Source: Panaeolus papilionaceus
Taxonomy: Eukaryota; Basidiomycota; Agaricomycetes; Agaricales
DNA length: 64,000 bases
Direction of reading: 5' to 3'
NCBI GenBank assembly: GCA_015501605.1
Contig: JADNRZ010000010.1
Coordinates: 186,001-250,000, forward strand
Shown here: positions 1-11,978 of the stretch, one piece after another
Numbering within the stretch: position 1 is the stretch's first letter
Layout: each line of letters begins with the position of its first letter
The notes under the pieces: generated by a model
Seen by the model: the letters and a program-made list of their open reading frames with translations, nothing else
What the model was told of the DNA's origin: nothing
The model's database searches: none
Translations under genes and position numbers: made by a program

Positions 1-521
1 ATCGCAAATTCCGCGACTATGTATAAGCAGTGCGATGGACCAACAATCACGTTATAGTACGAACATGTAACGCTTGCGTGTGGTTCAACTGGAATCTGTG
101 CTTGAGAGGAGAAAGGCTATTGCTTAATTAGCTTACGAGTCGCGTCAGGGGCATGCCAAAACATGTCGAGAAGCACATCTCGGTGCACATCGACCAGTCA
201 TACCCGTTGATAACTGAGTGATCCACGCATGATACCTCGCGAACCCGAAATCAAAATAATTATCGACACTTATGAACGGCTCCAGGGATGAATCGCAAGC
301 GGCTGCACTTCGTGCTACACGATATATTCGGGAGAGTATCCCTAAAAGAACATGTCATATATGGGGAGGAACGGACTTGTGCATATGCGGGAGTCGTCCC
401 GGTCGAGCTTTTGGTGGCTGCAAGACACCATCACTGATCGGTGAGCCCATGATGTTGGCCAGTCATGGCAGTTTACAAACCCACACTTCCAGAAATCATC
501 AGAAGGGATGATCTTACGAAA
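1..521. other. Intergenic left edge, no gene seen
   Basis: I see no convincing coding sequence here. The longest open frame (272-511, +) has no recognisable domain and no partner exon. The stretch lies beyond the 3' end of the F-box-like gene. Confidence 0.5.
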
Positions 522-1881
522 TTAAATGTATTGTTGGGGCTTCAGGTCGATAATTATCCTAACGACTGAGCGATTGCTGACTGGAGGAGACAGGTAACGC
601 TGAAGCAATCCACATAGAGCGCTATCCACCCGCCTAGACTTGACACCTATCCGGTCCCCCAATCCTGCCCATTTGATAATGATATCGCACCTCCCAAGTT
701 TAGAATACCGCTCATGGGAGAAGGCTGAGTCCAGCCGAGGCCAATCGATCTTCTGGGCTTCGCTCTTTACAATAGCGGTATTCCACAAATCCGGAATGTT
801 GGTCGCCAAATCGATATTGATAGTAATATCCTCGACGAAACTCGAGCCATTTCGAGACAAAATGTTGGATACGTGGTTCAACACCATTGCAGCATGACTG
901 ACTGACGAAACCTCGAAATGAAGTCGGAGTGATAACAGAGATGGAAATTGGCCTAGATCGAGTGTAATGCCATCGGGAGCAAGGTGGCTGTAGGCAAATC
1001 TATGCAGCCGCCATTCATCAGATGAGTACAGGGCTAATGCCTGGGGTAAAGTGTGCTCACAGTGACAACGATACAAGATGCTGTAGACGGGTAAGAAACT
1101 TCACGGGGAGTAGGCGGCAATCCTCATGGTCGATAATAATGTGGAATGATGTCAGGGACTCCAGCAAGTATCCGAAGGGCTCGGAGCTATCTTCGATGAC
1201 GGAGAGAAGGTCGCTGAAGCTCCGGTCGACAGAAAGGGTGTTGAGAGATGTACGTGCACCCATATTTGAGTTGTAAGTACCGATGCGGAACTTTGGATGC
1301 CCATTTAGTTGATCAAACGTTGCATCGACAATGGAGAGGGAATGTAATGCTGGATGAGCTGATAACAGAATCTGGAGCGGGATCTTCCTAAAATACTGAA
1401 ACTCCAGGGTATCCAGTGAGCCGGACTGGCACAAATTGTATATGGCCGCTTGCAAATAGTCGGGAATGATGTCCCATGGAACGGGTCTGTATTGTGAGCC
1501 CCGCAGTGTGAGAGCACCCAATGATGTTGAAGGTGTGCTGTACAGGATAGTAATGATATCTGAAAGGAGGCTCTCGTGAACGTCTATAAGGCTGAACTCG
1601 TCAACCCAAAGCTCCAAGGATTTGATGCAATGAACTAAGTCTCGATCTCCGTCCAACAAGGCTTTGAAGTCAGACAACCTCCTGAATTCAGACGCAGGAG
1701 ACAGGTGGTGAGTGTTGTATTTGAGTGCAACGTGTGAGAATAGATGACCCCTGGAGCGCCTACGGAGCGACTGGGAGGTAAGTGAGCATGCTTTAAGAGA
1801 CAGGGTTGTCGAGGGACAAGAGCCCTGCCACGCCAGGTGGTCGATGATGATGTCGAGGATTTCTTGTGGGAGTCGGGTCAT
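522..1881 (-). CDS. F-box-like/LRR-type protein
   Basis: Two exons (1881-1061 and 999-522) joined over a 61-nt intron (1060-1000, GTGAGC...GCATAG) give a protein of about 432 residues. The N-terminus begins MTRLPQEILDIIIDHLAW, the usual start of an F-box-like domain (LPxEIxxxIIDHL), followed by a Cys/Ser-rich helix ending in a conserved-looking RRRSRGHLFSHV stretch. The rest is leucine-rich and resembles the degenerate repeats of the large agaricomycete F-box families. Such proteins are usually thought to bring substrates to SCF ubiquitin ligases, but no substrate can be inferred. The splice was chosen because it restores the frame exactly. Confident about the class, not about function. Confidence 0.75.
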
Positions 1882-3085
1882 TATGTGGGGATATTAGACG
1901 AGGATGCGTAGTTATAGGAGGCTATCGCATGCGAAGGCAAACAGCTGTCACGAATCTTATAGCCGGAGGGGTGTGTAGGTTGGAAGCAGAGGGGAAAGTC
2001 CGGTTTGGCGATCGTTCTTCGTTACTTCAACACATCATGATATCAACAGATACTAGTCAGCATTTCAGTTTGGGGTGTCGGTAACAGCGTGCTGCCTTCG
2101 ATGCCGGACCTCGGTAAGGCGGGGTAAATTGACCAATCTGGACACCAGCTCACAGACCTGATAAAAATACTGCAGAGCGTGTTAATTACTACTGAATAAG
2201 AACTATGACAATGTCAGTTCTATTCAACCAGGGATCATCGATGAGGTCTGGGCCGGTAGCATCTACAACACAATAGCAATTCTAGTCGCGGCGGTTATAT
2301 ACACAGCGTGCATCGTCTTCTCATCTTCTCGAACACTAACTTGAAAGACCGCTATCTCTCCCTCACTGATAACTTTATATAAATGAACTGATTCTCTCAG
2401 GATTCAAAGCGCTGTGCTGTTTCAACGGGCTGAGATCTGGGAATATCCTCTGATCCGCCTCGGCTCTCTGAATGAATCCGTCACGCACTCAGTTCAACTG
2501 TATGGCGTTCTACCCTTTGTTCATACTCTCACTACCAGTGACGATGAGTACATGGAGTACGGCTCAACCTTTTAGCAGTGATTATTCAGTGGCGGTAGTG
2601 AACTCGAACTGTGTCATATCGGAAGTGCTGTGTGCGAGCACGGGTCTCCTATTCTTCGATGGTAAGTTTATGCGACGTTAGGACTTATACCTTTGAAAAT
2701 TTCTTTGAGATTAGGATGCTAGGTATTGTATCGAAAAGGCATCTTATTTATTTCGTTTAATCAAAGCATCGGGACTCGCTCTCAGGAACATTATTCGCAG
2801 GACTGATAGCCTGAAACTAACTTTTCCCCCAAATTAATTAATAGAACGTGTTCAGTTTCGATCAATTCTGAACCAATTACGCTCCATGTTCCATCGCGAG
2901 TTTATAACGCAGCTGAAGGAGCTCTTCGATATCTGTCCGCCATCCTTCCCTTCGAAGTGGGCATACCGACGTTCACGGTTATTTCGTCGAGGCCGCTGTC
3001 TATCCACCCTATCACGTTTCTCCCTCCCTGAACTCTACCCTTCCACCCTACCTCTTAGTATCCCTGCCTGCCTTGTTAGCATATT
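1882..3085. other. Intergenic region between divergent genes
   Basis: This is the shared upstream region of the F-box-like gene (-) and the DUF3533-type gene (+). A short frame at 2472-2681 (+), MNPSRTQFNCMAFYPLF..., is followed by a donor-like GGTAAGTTT, but I find no continuation or known domain. A pyrimidine-rich stretch at 2985-3085 directly precedes the next start codon and fits a fungal leader. Confidence 0.4.
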
Positions 3086-3094
3086 GTGCTCACT

Positions 3095-5145
3095 ATGTCC
3101 AGCGAGACTCCCCGCCGTTCCTCCCATAACACCCTTGCATCAGTGGAGACGAAGTTGGGAACCTCGACCTCCCTGACGGCTGCTAGCGAGGCGGTGACCC
3201 CTTCGAGGAGCCCAACACAATCGAACCTGTTATCATCTATTCCGCCTGTTAAATATTCGAAGAGGTTTCGAGCTCAAAATAACCCCGAGGTGGCCAAAGC
3301 ACGCGCAATCTACTTCAGGGCATATGCGTCTGGGATGGGGCTTGTCATCCTTTCAATATTTGCCATTTTCACGGTTTACTGGGGCTCACTATGGAAGGTC
3401 CCAGCTCATTCCCTCCAAGGCTGGATAGTCGTTAGTCTCCTACCCTTCCGTCTGCGATTATTCACTCGACCTTCTTTAGAATTTTGATGGCGGCGAGGTT
3501 GGTGATTTCGTCGTCAACGAACTGTCAGCGATGGTCAATCCCGTCATTCATTGGGATTTCGTATCTGCGGATGCCTTCGATAATGCTGATGGGGTAATAA
3601 AGGCCTTGAAAGAGGATAAGTCATGGGCTGCGGTTATTAGTACGTCCACCTGCTCATTCGAATGGATCCCCGCTTTGAATACTGAGTTGGCACAGTCAAC
3701 CCTGGAGCAAGTGTTCGCCTTGCAGACTCGATCGCCAGCCCAGACGCAACATACAATGGCGCAGATGCTATATCTTTCTACGCAGTTGAAGCTCGAAACG
3801 AGCAAGCATAGTCAGTCTCTTCTTCTCCCAGGTCTTCCACTGGTCCTGCTGACCCTCGTTCCATTTCAGTCGCAATTTCATTCGGCCAGCCGTAAGCTCT
3901 TACCTCTTCACATGGGGCAGATACTTATCTATTTCATAGGCCCAAGCTTCGTTAGAGGTCATCAGAGCCAAATTCACCAGGGTGCTCGCAGGCCGATTGG
4001 CTTCTGCTGATAACTTAGGCTCCATACTGTCCACATCCCCACAAACACTCGTAGAACCTCTCGGATACAAAGTCGTGAATATCATCCCCTTCAATCAGCC
4101 TGTGTAAGTGTCTTTGCATTCATTTTTGTACTCTAAACTGAACGCGCTATCCCCCAGAGCAAGTGCCGTTGCCTTCGTGGGTTTGATATACCTTTTGATT
4201 TTGGCTTTCTTCATTGTGGTAAGTGTCCGTTCAAATCCCGCCGTTAAAGCTCGCCCGAGGCTTTATCCGACCGCTGTTACTGATTGGACTAGATGATCGC
4301 TCACGGTGCCCGTGAGGCATCGGGCATCAACAGAATTCTAGGATGCGGTTCTTTGATTCGTGTCAGACTGGTTTCTTGTCTTGTTGGCTATTTTTTCCTC
4401 TCTGTACGTAGTTACTTTGACTACCTAGAGCCACTCGTCCTAAGCTTTCTTCCACAGTTCTTTTACTCTCTTCTGAACCTCGCTTTTAAACTTGACTTGT
4501 CTCGAAGGTACTTATTGTTTCCTTACCTCCTCGTGGATAGTTACTGAGCGATGATTAGGTATGGAAGTGGTGGCTTCCTTATTTTCTGGATGCTCAACTG
4601 GGTCGGGATGCTTGCCGTGTACGTTTTCGTTCCGCCCTTCTAGCTCCGGGTTTGTGTGTTCTAACCTCCAGAATCAGTGGGATGGCGCTCGAATCCATGA
4701 TCACAATTTTGACGCCACGATATATACCATTCTTCATGCTTCTATGGATCATTAGTACGGTTTCTATTATTGCTTGTGGCTGGTATCTAATTGTTTCTCC
4801 TTTTCTATGCAGCTAATGTATCCGTCTGCGTCTTTCCTATCGATATGCTACCCAAAATCTATCGATACGGGTATGCGGTACCTTTTTACAATATATCCAA
4901 TTCGATTCGCTCAATTGCATTTGGGACCAAGGATACACGTTCGTATTTTCCTTCCTTTTGCGTGTACAATTGCTCATCGGGTTTATGCCTTTGTTCCAGT
5001 TGGTCTCAACTTTGGTATCCTGCTAGCCTGGGTCCTTCTCTCATGCATTACTCTACCACTTCTGCAGTGGTACGTGAGAAGAAGAGACGATCGCGCAGAG
5101 ATAAAAAATACCCCTCCTGCACCGGACCCCAAACAATCTGCATAA
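3095..5145 (+). CDS. DUF3533/SNG1-family multi-pass membrane protein
   Basis: This multi-exon gene encodes a membrane protein of the DUF3533 (SNG1, nitrosoguanidine-resistance-like) family. A Ser/Thr-rich cytosolic N-terminus (about 85 residues) precedes a first membrane helix (GLVILSIFAIFTVYW) and the family-like sequence NFDGGEVGDFVVNELSAMV after the first intron. A lumenal section follows (NPVIHWDF, then ATYNGADAISFYAVEARN). The second half holds several hydrophobic helices (ASAVAFVGLIYLLILAFFIV and later ones). The last exon ends LQWYVRRRDDRAEIKNTPPA before the stop at 5145. A second ATG at 3086 is in frame. Yeast SNG1 is linked to drug and nitrosoguanidine resistance and lipid asymmetry; whether that applies here is unknown. 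Internal exon borders are approximate. Confidence 0.75.
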
Positions 5146-5855
5146 ACCACCTTCTCTACCTCTCAATACTGCTAATCGTGTCGCAGTGCTTCAAAACTAC
5201 ATCCTGGAATCATTCTGCCCATCGTCGCATAAACATCCCATACCCCGGCTCCGCATTTGACTCGCTCGCATTACAAGCTCATGGACTTATGGCATCTAGG
5301 AGTCACTAAGACTCACATACAACGCCGCGGTGTGTGGGGTAGAGATAGTGACGAAAGGTAGTTGTTTTGGTATTTGGTTTCTTTCATTGCTTTACTTCGA
5401 GATTCTACTTTTTATTATTATTGGGACGCTTACGCCTTAATTCGAACGCATTATTCTTCGGCTTATTTCTCTTTATTACTTTGCACAGTACACCTATGAC
5501 TATAATTATATGCTTTTTAAACCTTATGACTGTTGTGAATTGTGATTCTGAGCTTTCATGAATTGCGGTGACTCAGTAAGATTTCAATAATATATATCCT
5601 CAAACTCTAAAAATTTAACCGAATCATTTCTCGTCATTCTGCGCTGTTCTCTCCACTTGAGGACTCACTCAAATTCTTTCTGACTCTGATTGGGCGCTCG
5701 GACGGCATCGACTTACGCAGGACTTTCCAAATTTGGATTTGAGGTCACGTGCATCTACAACCGGCTCCGTGGTTGTATATCGACAACACAAGATTTAACG
5801 ACCAGCGTCCTCAACGTCTAGCAGCACACCGCCCCGTTGCCCACATCTCGTACCA
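5146..5855. other. Intergenic: 3' flank of DUF3533 gene and P1 promoter
   Basis: No gene seen. The first half is T-rich and probably transcribed 3' flank of the membrane protein gene. The second half should contain the promoter and leader of the ribosomal P1 gene; I could not identify a specific element. Confidence 0.4.
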
Positions 5856-6472
5856 ATGGTACGTATTTCGCATTCTGGTGACCGTATGCATTCATGGAAC
5901 CCATTTTCAACGAATCTGAACGGATGTAATGGGTGGATGCAACGGACTCCATCTGGATGATGATCCTGAGAGCACTCTCACTGACACCAAATTGGCATCT
6001 TTGCCCTACAGGCCTCCACCGATCTCGCTGCTACCTTCGCCGCCCTCATCCTCGCCGATGACGGTATTGAAATCACTGTATGTTTTGTCTCAGCACGTCG
6101 CGCTTGAAATATCGAAAATTGATGATCCTGAATTTTCATTCTAGTCCGACAAAATCGTCGCCCTTACATCGGCTGCTGGCGTCGAACTTGAGCCCATCTG
6201 GGCTACTCTACTTGCTAAGGCTCTTGAGGGAAAGAACGTCAAGGAGCTATTGTCGAACGTTGGCTCAGGTGGTGGTGCCCCTGCTGCTGGATCTGCTGCT
6301 CCCGCTGCATCATCAGGTGGCGCTGCCGCTGAGGCACCCAAAGCTGAGGAGAAGGTCGAGGAGAAGGAGGAGTCCGACGACGACATGGTGCGTTCTATTC
6401 CTTCTCCTACTTCACCTGGATTGAATTCTGACATTTCTATCTCTTTGACAGGGCTTCGGATTGTTCGATTAA
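5856..6472 (+). CDS. 60S acidic ribosomal protein P1
   Basis: Four exons encode a 110-residue P1 stalk protein: 5856-5858 (the ATG alone), 6012-6077, 6145-6387 and 6452-6472. The protein starts [19 protein letters not shown], continues with the helical dimerisation domain (about residues 2-65), an Ala/Gly-rich hinge, a Glu/Lys-rich acidic stretch, and ends in the P-protein tail EESDDDMGFGLFD. P1/P2 dimers form the lateral stalk of the large ribosomal subunit, recruit translational GTPases, and are bound through the tail. Length and tail are typical. The first exon is only the start codon and the last codes just GFGLFD plus stop. All junctions are canonical and frame-preserving, so the model is secure. 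Confidence 0.95.
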
Positions 6473-7034
6473 GCGTCATTCTACTTGCCCATCTTTGTTA
6501 TTTCCTTTTACGCTGTAGCAGACACCAAAAATACGCTTTCCAAAACATCCAAACTTCATGTGCATTCAGTGCAAGTCGATCGCTTGACCAAGTAATCATG
6601 CGCGTTCTGAGATGCATGAATCAATCATATGGCATCACGATGGAGAAACAGTGCCACAGGGTTCATTGACAGAAAATTCTCAATACAGTTAACTTCTTTG
6701 TCCAATGCATGACGGAGGAGATAAAATTTGCGTTCCGCTGGCTTGGTACGACCTCGGATTTCATGATTCATGTTTTTGTATTACATCCAGGATGAACATT
6801 TTGACAGAATGCTATACAGAGCAACCTGAAGGTCCCTTACTTTCATCATCTCGTAAATGTGCCAGGAGCAGAATCCTTTTTTCGAGTGTCCGTCATTTGG
6901 GACTGATTTTTTGTCCGCGGAAGTTGGACCATGCTTTCTGGCATCGGTCTCGTCAGGGTACTTGTTACAGACATTTGGCGTTCCGGTACGACATCATTGC
7001 ATATCCGTCAGGTCGGGCTGCATTCCCGGTGGAC
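6473..7034. other. Intergenic, no gene seen
   Basis: Open frames at 6705-7061 (+) show no signal peptide, domain or family pattern, and I treat them as chance. The region separates the P1 gene from a small secreted-peptide gene. Confidence 0.4.
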
Positions 7035-7041
7035 TATAAAA
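7035..7041 (+). promoter_or_regulatory. TATA box of the small secreted-peptide gene
   Basis: The sequence TATAAAA stands 72 nt before the ATG at 7113. That spacing would place transcription start about 40 nt before the start codon, which supports the small downstream gene being real. Confidence 0.5.
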
Positions 7042-7112
7042 TGTGCGGTATACTTGAATGATAATGCATAATAGCGAATAATCCACCTCCAGCGTCTTAT
7101 CACTTCAACAAC

Positions 7113-7334
7113 ATGTCCAAAGTCTACACCTTCTTACTCTCTGCGCTCGTTTTGCTCAACACCTTGGGCGTTGTCGTCGCAGCTTCGATCCCAGAGAGTA
7201 AGCCACAGTGCCTGTCTTGTTTCTTTATTGCTTAACTGTGTTTAGTTGCTGCCCGACAGGGTGAAAACAACGCCGATTTTTTGGCCCCTCGTCTTACCTC
7301 TACAGACGAGAGAGCAGACACTGCGTTCCTCTAG
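7113..7334 (+). CDS. Small secreted peptide, 57 residues
   Basis: Exon 1 encodes MSKVYTFLLSALVLLNTLG, a clear signal peptide with a hydrophobic core and a likely cleavage near VVAA. A short intron (GTAAGC ... TTTAG, about 7199-7246) joins in frame to IAARQGENNADFLAPRLTST and a stop at 7332-7334. The mature peptide would be about 33 residues and has no cysteine, so it is not a Cys-rich effector type. It has no C-terminal CaaX box, so it is not a classical basidiomycete pheromone precursor. A TATA box precedes it. I do not recognise a family. Further 3' splicing could extend the protein. Moderate confidence that it is expressed. Confidence 0.5.
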
Positions 7335-8076
7335 AATGTATGTCGCTTCACTGCTCCTCTCCGTTCAATCGTTCTTACTTATCGCTTTCTGTAGGTCCTG
7401 GACTTGGATTCACCCCACCGTTCAAATTCTACATCGCCATATCGTTGTTCAATGTCCACTAAATCGCTTCTTGATTTTTACTGTCCGAATTCAACGATGG
7501 GCCTCCTTGCTTACAGTTTTTTTAACCGTCTTTTTTTTCTTTTTCTTTTCCCTCTTGCGCAGAGTTGTAGCTTGGATTTTACGTTTTCGCCGTGATATCT
7601 TGGTTTAAACATTTTTATATGTCCCGTTTCTTCGACGAACCACTTTCTACCGGCGCATTATTTCAGCTGTAGTATTCCTTCTCATCCCCCTGTTTTTTAT
7701 TATCAAAATATGATTTATGTTGAATGTTGTGTCTTGAATTATCTCTGAGGATGACTTGAGAGGTTTTTCCACCAAGTCTGGTGCAGGGGTGAACCACGTG
7801 GTACATCTGATGAAGTCCCAAATTGGACTTGTGATTCACAATATGAACTCACCGCGAATCTCTTCCTCCTACCTCCACGACATTTGAAATTTCACTCAAA
7901 AGGACCCATATGTATTAATTGCGTCGACATAAGAAATTCTTGTTATGAATCGAGTTCAATTATCTCTTAAATAACCTTAATATTGAAGAACTTGGCGCGT
8001 TTTCCTCAACCAGGTCGGTTTCCACGCAGACCAAAGACGACGGTTGAGGTGCTGATATAAAGTTTTGTTCGCTAGA
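7335..8076. other. Intergenic, T-rich 3' flank and GWT1 upstream region
   Basis: The first part is strongly T-rich (7500-7720) and probably 3' flank of the peptide gene. Nothing coding is recognised up to the GWT1 start codon. Confidence 0.4.
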
Positions 8077-10071
8077 ATGAACTATAAAGACGCCAAAGAG
8101 GCGTTTGTATCGGGAACTACTGGGTCAACAATCACACATATTAACTTGATTTCATTGGTTGCCTTGGTTCGTCAAGCTGGATGGGTTTTTGAGCTCGAAA
8201 TTGAGCATTCATTTTGACAGGCTTCTGTGACGCTCTACGCCACAGTTCAAACCAGATATCGGGCTCAAGGTCATCTAGATTTGGTTTCGTCATGGACAAT
8301 TCTTGTCCTACCTTTGCTGCTTTCAATGACCTATGCGGCATTCCACCCCACTTACCTGGTTTTGCTACTGCTGACTCCCTGTGTGTCTTTATTGCGTGTC
8401 CCAAAGCCAGAACTAGGAACACCTTTGCCCTCAAGCCAGCCCTCATCTCCTGTTGTGTCTCATTTCACCCCACGCCGATTTCTGAAAATTGCGCCGCTTC
8501 CGGCGTTGACAACATACAGGGCTCACATGATGCTCATGACGGTCCTTGCCATTCTTGCAGTTGACTTCCCGGTCTTTCCTCGCCAGCTCGCCAAGTGCGA
8601 AACATTTGGTGTTTCGTTGGTACGTTATCCCAATTTTATGGCGCTTTCTATTTTTAAAAGCCCCAATTTCAATAGATGGACCTTGGTGTGGGGTCTTTTG
8701 TCTTCTCGCAAGGAGTTGTGTCAGCCATTCCAATACTACGGGACCCGTCCTATGTTACTGCGCCGATGAAACCCAAGCTTCTGAAAGTCACGAACAAGTC
8801 GCTTCCGATTATTGCCTTGGGTCTAATCAGGGTACTGCTCGTCAAAGGGACTGAATACCCTGTCAGTGGCTTTTAACTGGCACAACACGACAACAATTAA
8901 TTGAGTTTCTTCTTTCCTTCCACTAGGAACACGTCACGGAATACGGCGTTCATTGGAATTTTTTTATTACCCTGGCGCTCTTGCCCATACTTCAAGTCAT
9001 GATTCACCCCATTCTATCCCGATTATCAATTTCATTTGTCGGGATTTTGGTGACTTTCGGTATGCCTTTTCCATCCAGTTCCATAGAACAACGCTAAAAC
9101 GTCGCTTAGCCCAACAAATTATCTTGAATCGGTTTCACCTTAAGGATTACGTTCTTCATGCACCTCGGTCTTCTGTGATCAGCGCAAATAAGGAAGGCAT
9201 TGTTTCTCTGCTAGGTTTGACTTTTTTTCCTGTATTCATCTGGATAATAAATCATGATTTCTCCAGGATATTTTGCTGTCCAGTTACTCGGGCTGTCCGC
9301 AGGCACGTTGGTACTGCCTCCTACACCGTCATTTTTCCGTAGACGACAAAAGGCGCTTAGCTCTAAGCAGAATAAGAAACTAGATCGAGATGGCGACTCG
9401 CGAGACGAGGATGATGATTTAGCAGCTCCACGGAAAGTCGGAAAAACTGCGACAGAGCTATGTTCCTATACCATTTTATGGTGGACACTTTTGGGTCTGA
9501 CCCGGTTAATTGGCATTGACGGAAAATGGGGGTCTTATGGTGGCATTTCCCGGCGCATGGTATTTGATTTCAGTGAATGAATGAACTTACCTGCTCACAC
9601 GACATCAGGTCAATGCGCCATATATTTTCTGGATTGCCGCCTTTAATACTTCATTTTTGTTATCATACCTCGTTATTCTGGATATGTGGATCTATTCTAC
9701 AACCCGCGAAAACCCCAAGTCCAAACACCACAAGACCCCGGAGGCAGCGGCTCAGTATCTCCGTATCCAACAAGAGCAACAGGCACTCTATCCAATCCAA
9801 TCAGCTGCACCTGGAAATCCGCCTCACCTCCTCCACGTTATCAACCGTTATGGTCTATGGATCTTTCTTGGAGTAAGTTCATTTTCGCACTGATTGTTCC
9901 TCATCCACTAAATGAAACTCGTCGTTGCAGGCCAATGTACTAACAGGCTTGATCAATCTCACAATTTCGACAATGTATACATCTGATCTCAAGGCCATCT
10001 TCATCCTTAGTCTCTATTCAATCGCCGTATGTGCTGTTCCTTGGTATATCGAAGGCAGGAAACAATCATAG
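8077..10071 (+). CDS. GWT1: GPI-anchor biosynthesis inositol acyltransferase (GWT1/PIG-W)
   Basis: This multi-exon gene encodes an ER multi-pass acyltransferase that palmitoylates inositol of glucosaminyl-PI during GPI-anchor synthesis. Exons begin at 8077 ([17 protein letters not shown]), 8221, 8676 and 8927 with canonical introns between. Family landmarks in order are the early loop [35 protein letters not shown], the [20 protein letters not shown] segment, [12 protein letters not shown], and a C-terminal half with [17 protein letters not shown] and [10 protein letters not shown]. The last frame reads through a possible donor and ends [17 protein letters not shown] with a stop at 10069-10071, which fits GWT1 C-termini. 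About a dozen hydrophobic helices are visible, and the charged loop after FFRRR ([14 protein letters not shown]) is cytosolic-like. Identification is strong. Confidence 0.92.
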
Positions 10072-11978
10072 ACAGTATATTCATTCATTATCTAATGTTG
10101 TCATCCGTCATCATCTCTACATGCTGACCCTTTTCCTATCATATCTGATGTTCTATTCTATGCCGCCCCCGGCCTGTGATGCATTACAGGGCTTAGTATA
10201 TTTTCGTCGCATGGAAACCGGCAATCCTTCCTGCGAATTTCACCAGTGCCATTCAATCACTGTTGAAGCTAGCGGCCATCTCACTTCCTTTCAAGATGTT
10301 ATCAATTCACCACTGCTGCACCTCAGGATCAACATCAACTCGTAAAGCCTCTCCAGACATCATCATTAATCGATATATGAATCGCGCGTTCCTCCATCGA
10401 TCTCCTCAATGAACCTAATTGCTTGGGGACGTATTTTATACCTTACGCATGGACAACATGAAGCAAGATGAAGATTCAAAGCCTGAGTCATGGTTTTCCC
10501 GGATCTGGTGATATGGCGCAACTGGCTAGTTCATTTCTGCGGCTTCATATTCTCCATTGGGGCATAACATAGCAATGGTAGACCTAGATGTCTGTTGTTG
10601 ACCAGGAGTCTAGGTCCGAGGACTTGTTTCGACTTGAAATTTGCTTGAAATCGTCCAATGTCCAACTCTGTCCAGAGCCTGTCAGCAGGGTCGTCCCTGC
10701 GATTGTTATGGCAGCCTCAGTTCCTGAAGCTAAGGCTGGGAGCTCTCATTTTCTTCTGGCTACAACTTTTTGGGTGTACCTTGGAATACTATGTACAGGA
10801 ACAGGTATAGAATTATGACCCGTCGTCTTGAGATGGCTGAAGAACTTCAAACTTGAGCCCGCTCATCGTGCGCCGGACACTCACTGAGCGCCGAGTTGTA
10901 TCCAAGCAGTATCTACGATCTGACAACGCGCATGCTCTACAATTTCTATTGCGTCTCGTAGAAAGTGTCCAAGTTCTTCAAGACAGCCCGTTCGCTTCAC
11001 TGACTTGGTAGATGTTCAACCGTTCAGGTGCCATTCGGACCGCGCGCGGGATGGGCGTCAACTGCATCAAGCCTGTTCTTTCCACGAGTGACGTCTCATC
11101 CCCTCCCCACTCCAACGCAGCTTTGCGCTTGCATAACTTGTGCTGACTAAAAAACCCGAAGCTACATCCCAAAGGATGTGGAAGGTCGCCCGAAAGCGGT
11201 TGCGGCACGAGTCCCTTGCGCATTTCATGAAATACCACCTTATTTCTCATTACATTGCTATGGCTGATGTTAACACCAGGACATCCCTTTTCGAAGTCTT
11301 TTTATGGTGACATTGAGAGTTGAGTTCCCCGTCCAACGATAAACGCCGAGTTCTGACTTCAACATTCACGACTAACCAGCCCTGCTGATAACATCTAGAC
11401 CTTCATCAGCCACAAAGAAACAAAGGTTCCTTTGAAATCAAATAAAAGGAATATCATAATGGGCACGATGAACGTAGGACAGATGTTGGGATGACGGATC
11501 GTAGAAAAATGCTGTTCTCGAAGAACAATTTCGTCAGTCTTGGATGATAAGACTCTGAAGAATCTGAAGAGAATCAGCTCTGTATATTCAGTCGACAACA
11601 TCCAGCACTGGAGCGAGTATGTATGCTCGAATCCTCTTGATCCAGTCCTGGCCGGATAGGACATATCCCCAGCATACTCCGGAGTTTCTCAAAGGCGGAC
11701 TGTCGTGGGTTGATCGTGGGTCCAATGCGGCTAAATTTGCCGTGCTGAAGATGACCCTGGACTGTAATTCGGAGTATCATTGGCTCTTCCACTGACGCTA
11801 TATTCAGGCTAGTGCACTTCTCTGAAAGATATGTCAACAGGGCCGACCGTGGTTGTTGTCCTTAGCATGACCCACTAGGAACCCACGGCCAAGTGTTGGG
11901 CGGGAATGCACAGACCACCATCCACTCTTTCGTCCATCCTCCAACCATCTGTCCTCAGACATCGACACTCTCCGCCGT
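10072..11978. other. Intergenic 1.9 kb, possible decayed coding sequence
   Basis: No complete gene could be built. Short frames at 10588-10818 (+), 10978-11250 (-) and 11574-11837 (-) carry no recognisable domain. The last reads protein-like (SVEEPMILRITVQGH) but has no supported start or partner exon. It could be a remnant or an unrecognised multi-exon gene. Confidence 0.3.

Noticed and set aside
6141..6479. Minus-strand frame of 112 codons across the P1 gene
   Set aside because: Antisense shadow of the Ala/Glu-rich P1 tail; the + strand model has a complete P1 protein.
7113..7334. Mating pheromone precursor
   Set aside because: It has a signal peptide instead of a leaderless precursor and no C-terminal CaaX box, and no pheromone-receptor gene is adjacent.
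10031..10345. An extra 3' exon of GWT1 (frame GLVYFRRMETGNP)
   Set aside because: Reading straight through the apparent donor gives [17 protein letters not shown] and a stop, which fits GWT1 C-termini; the alternative exon has no family resemblance.
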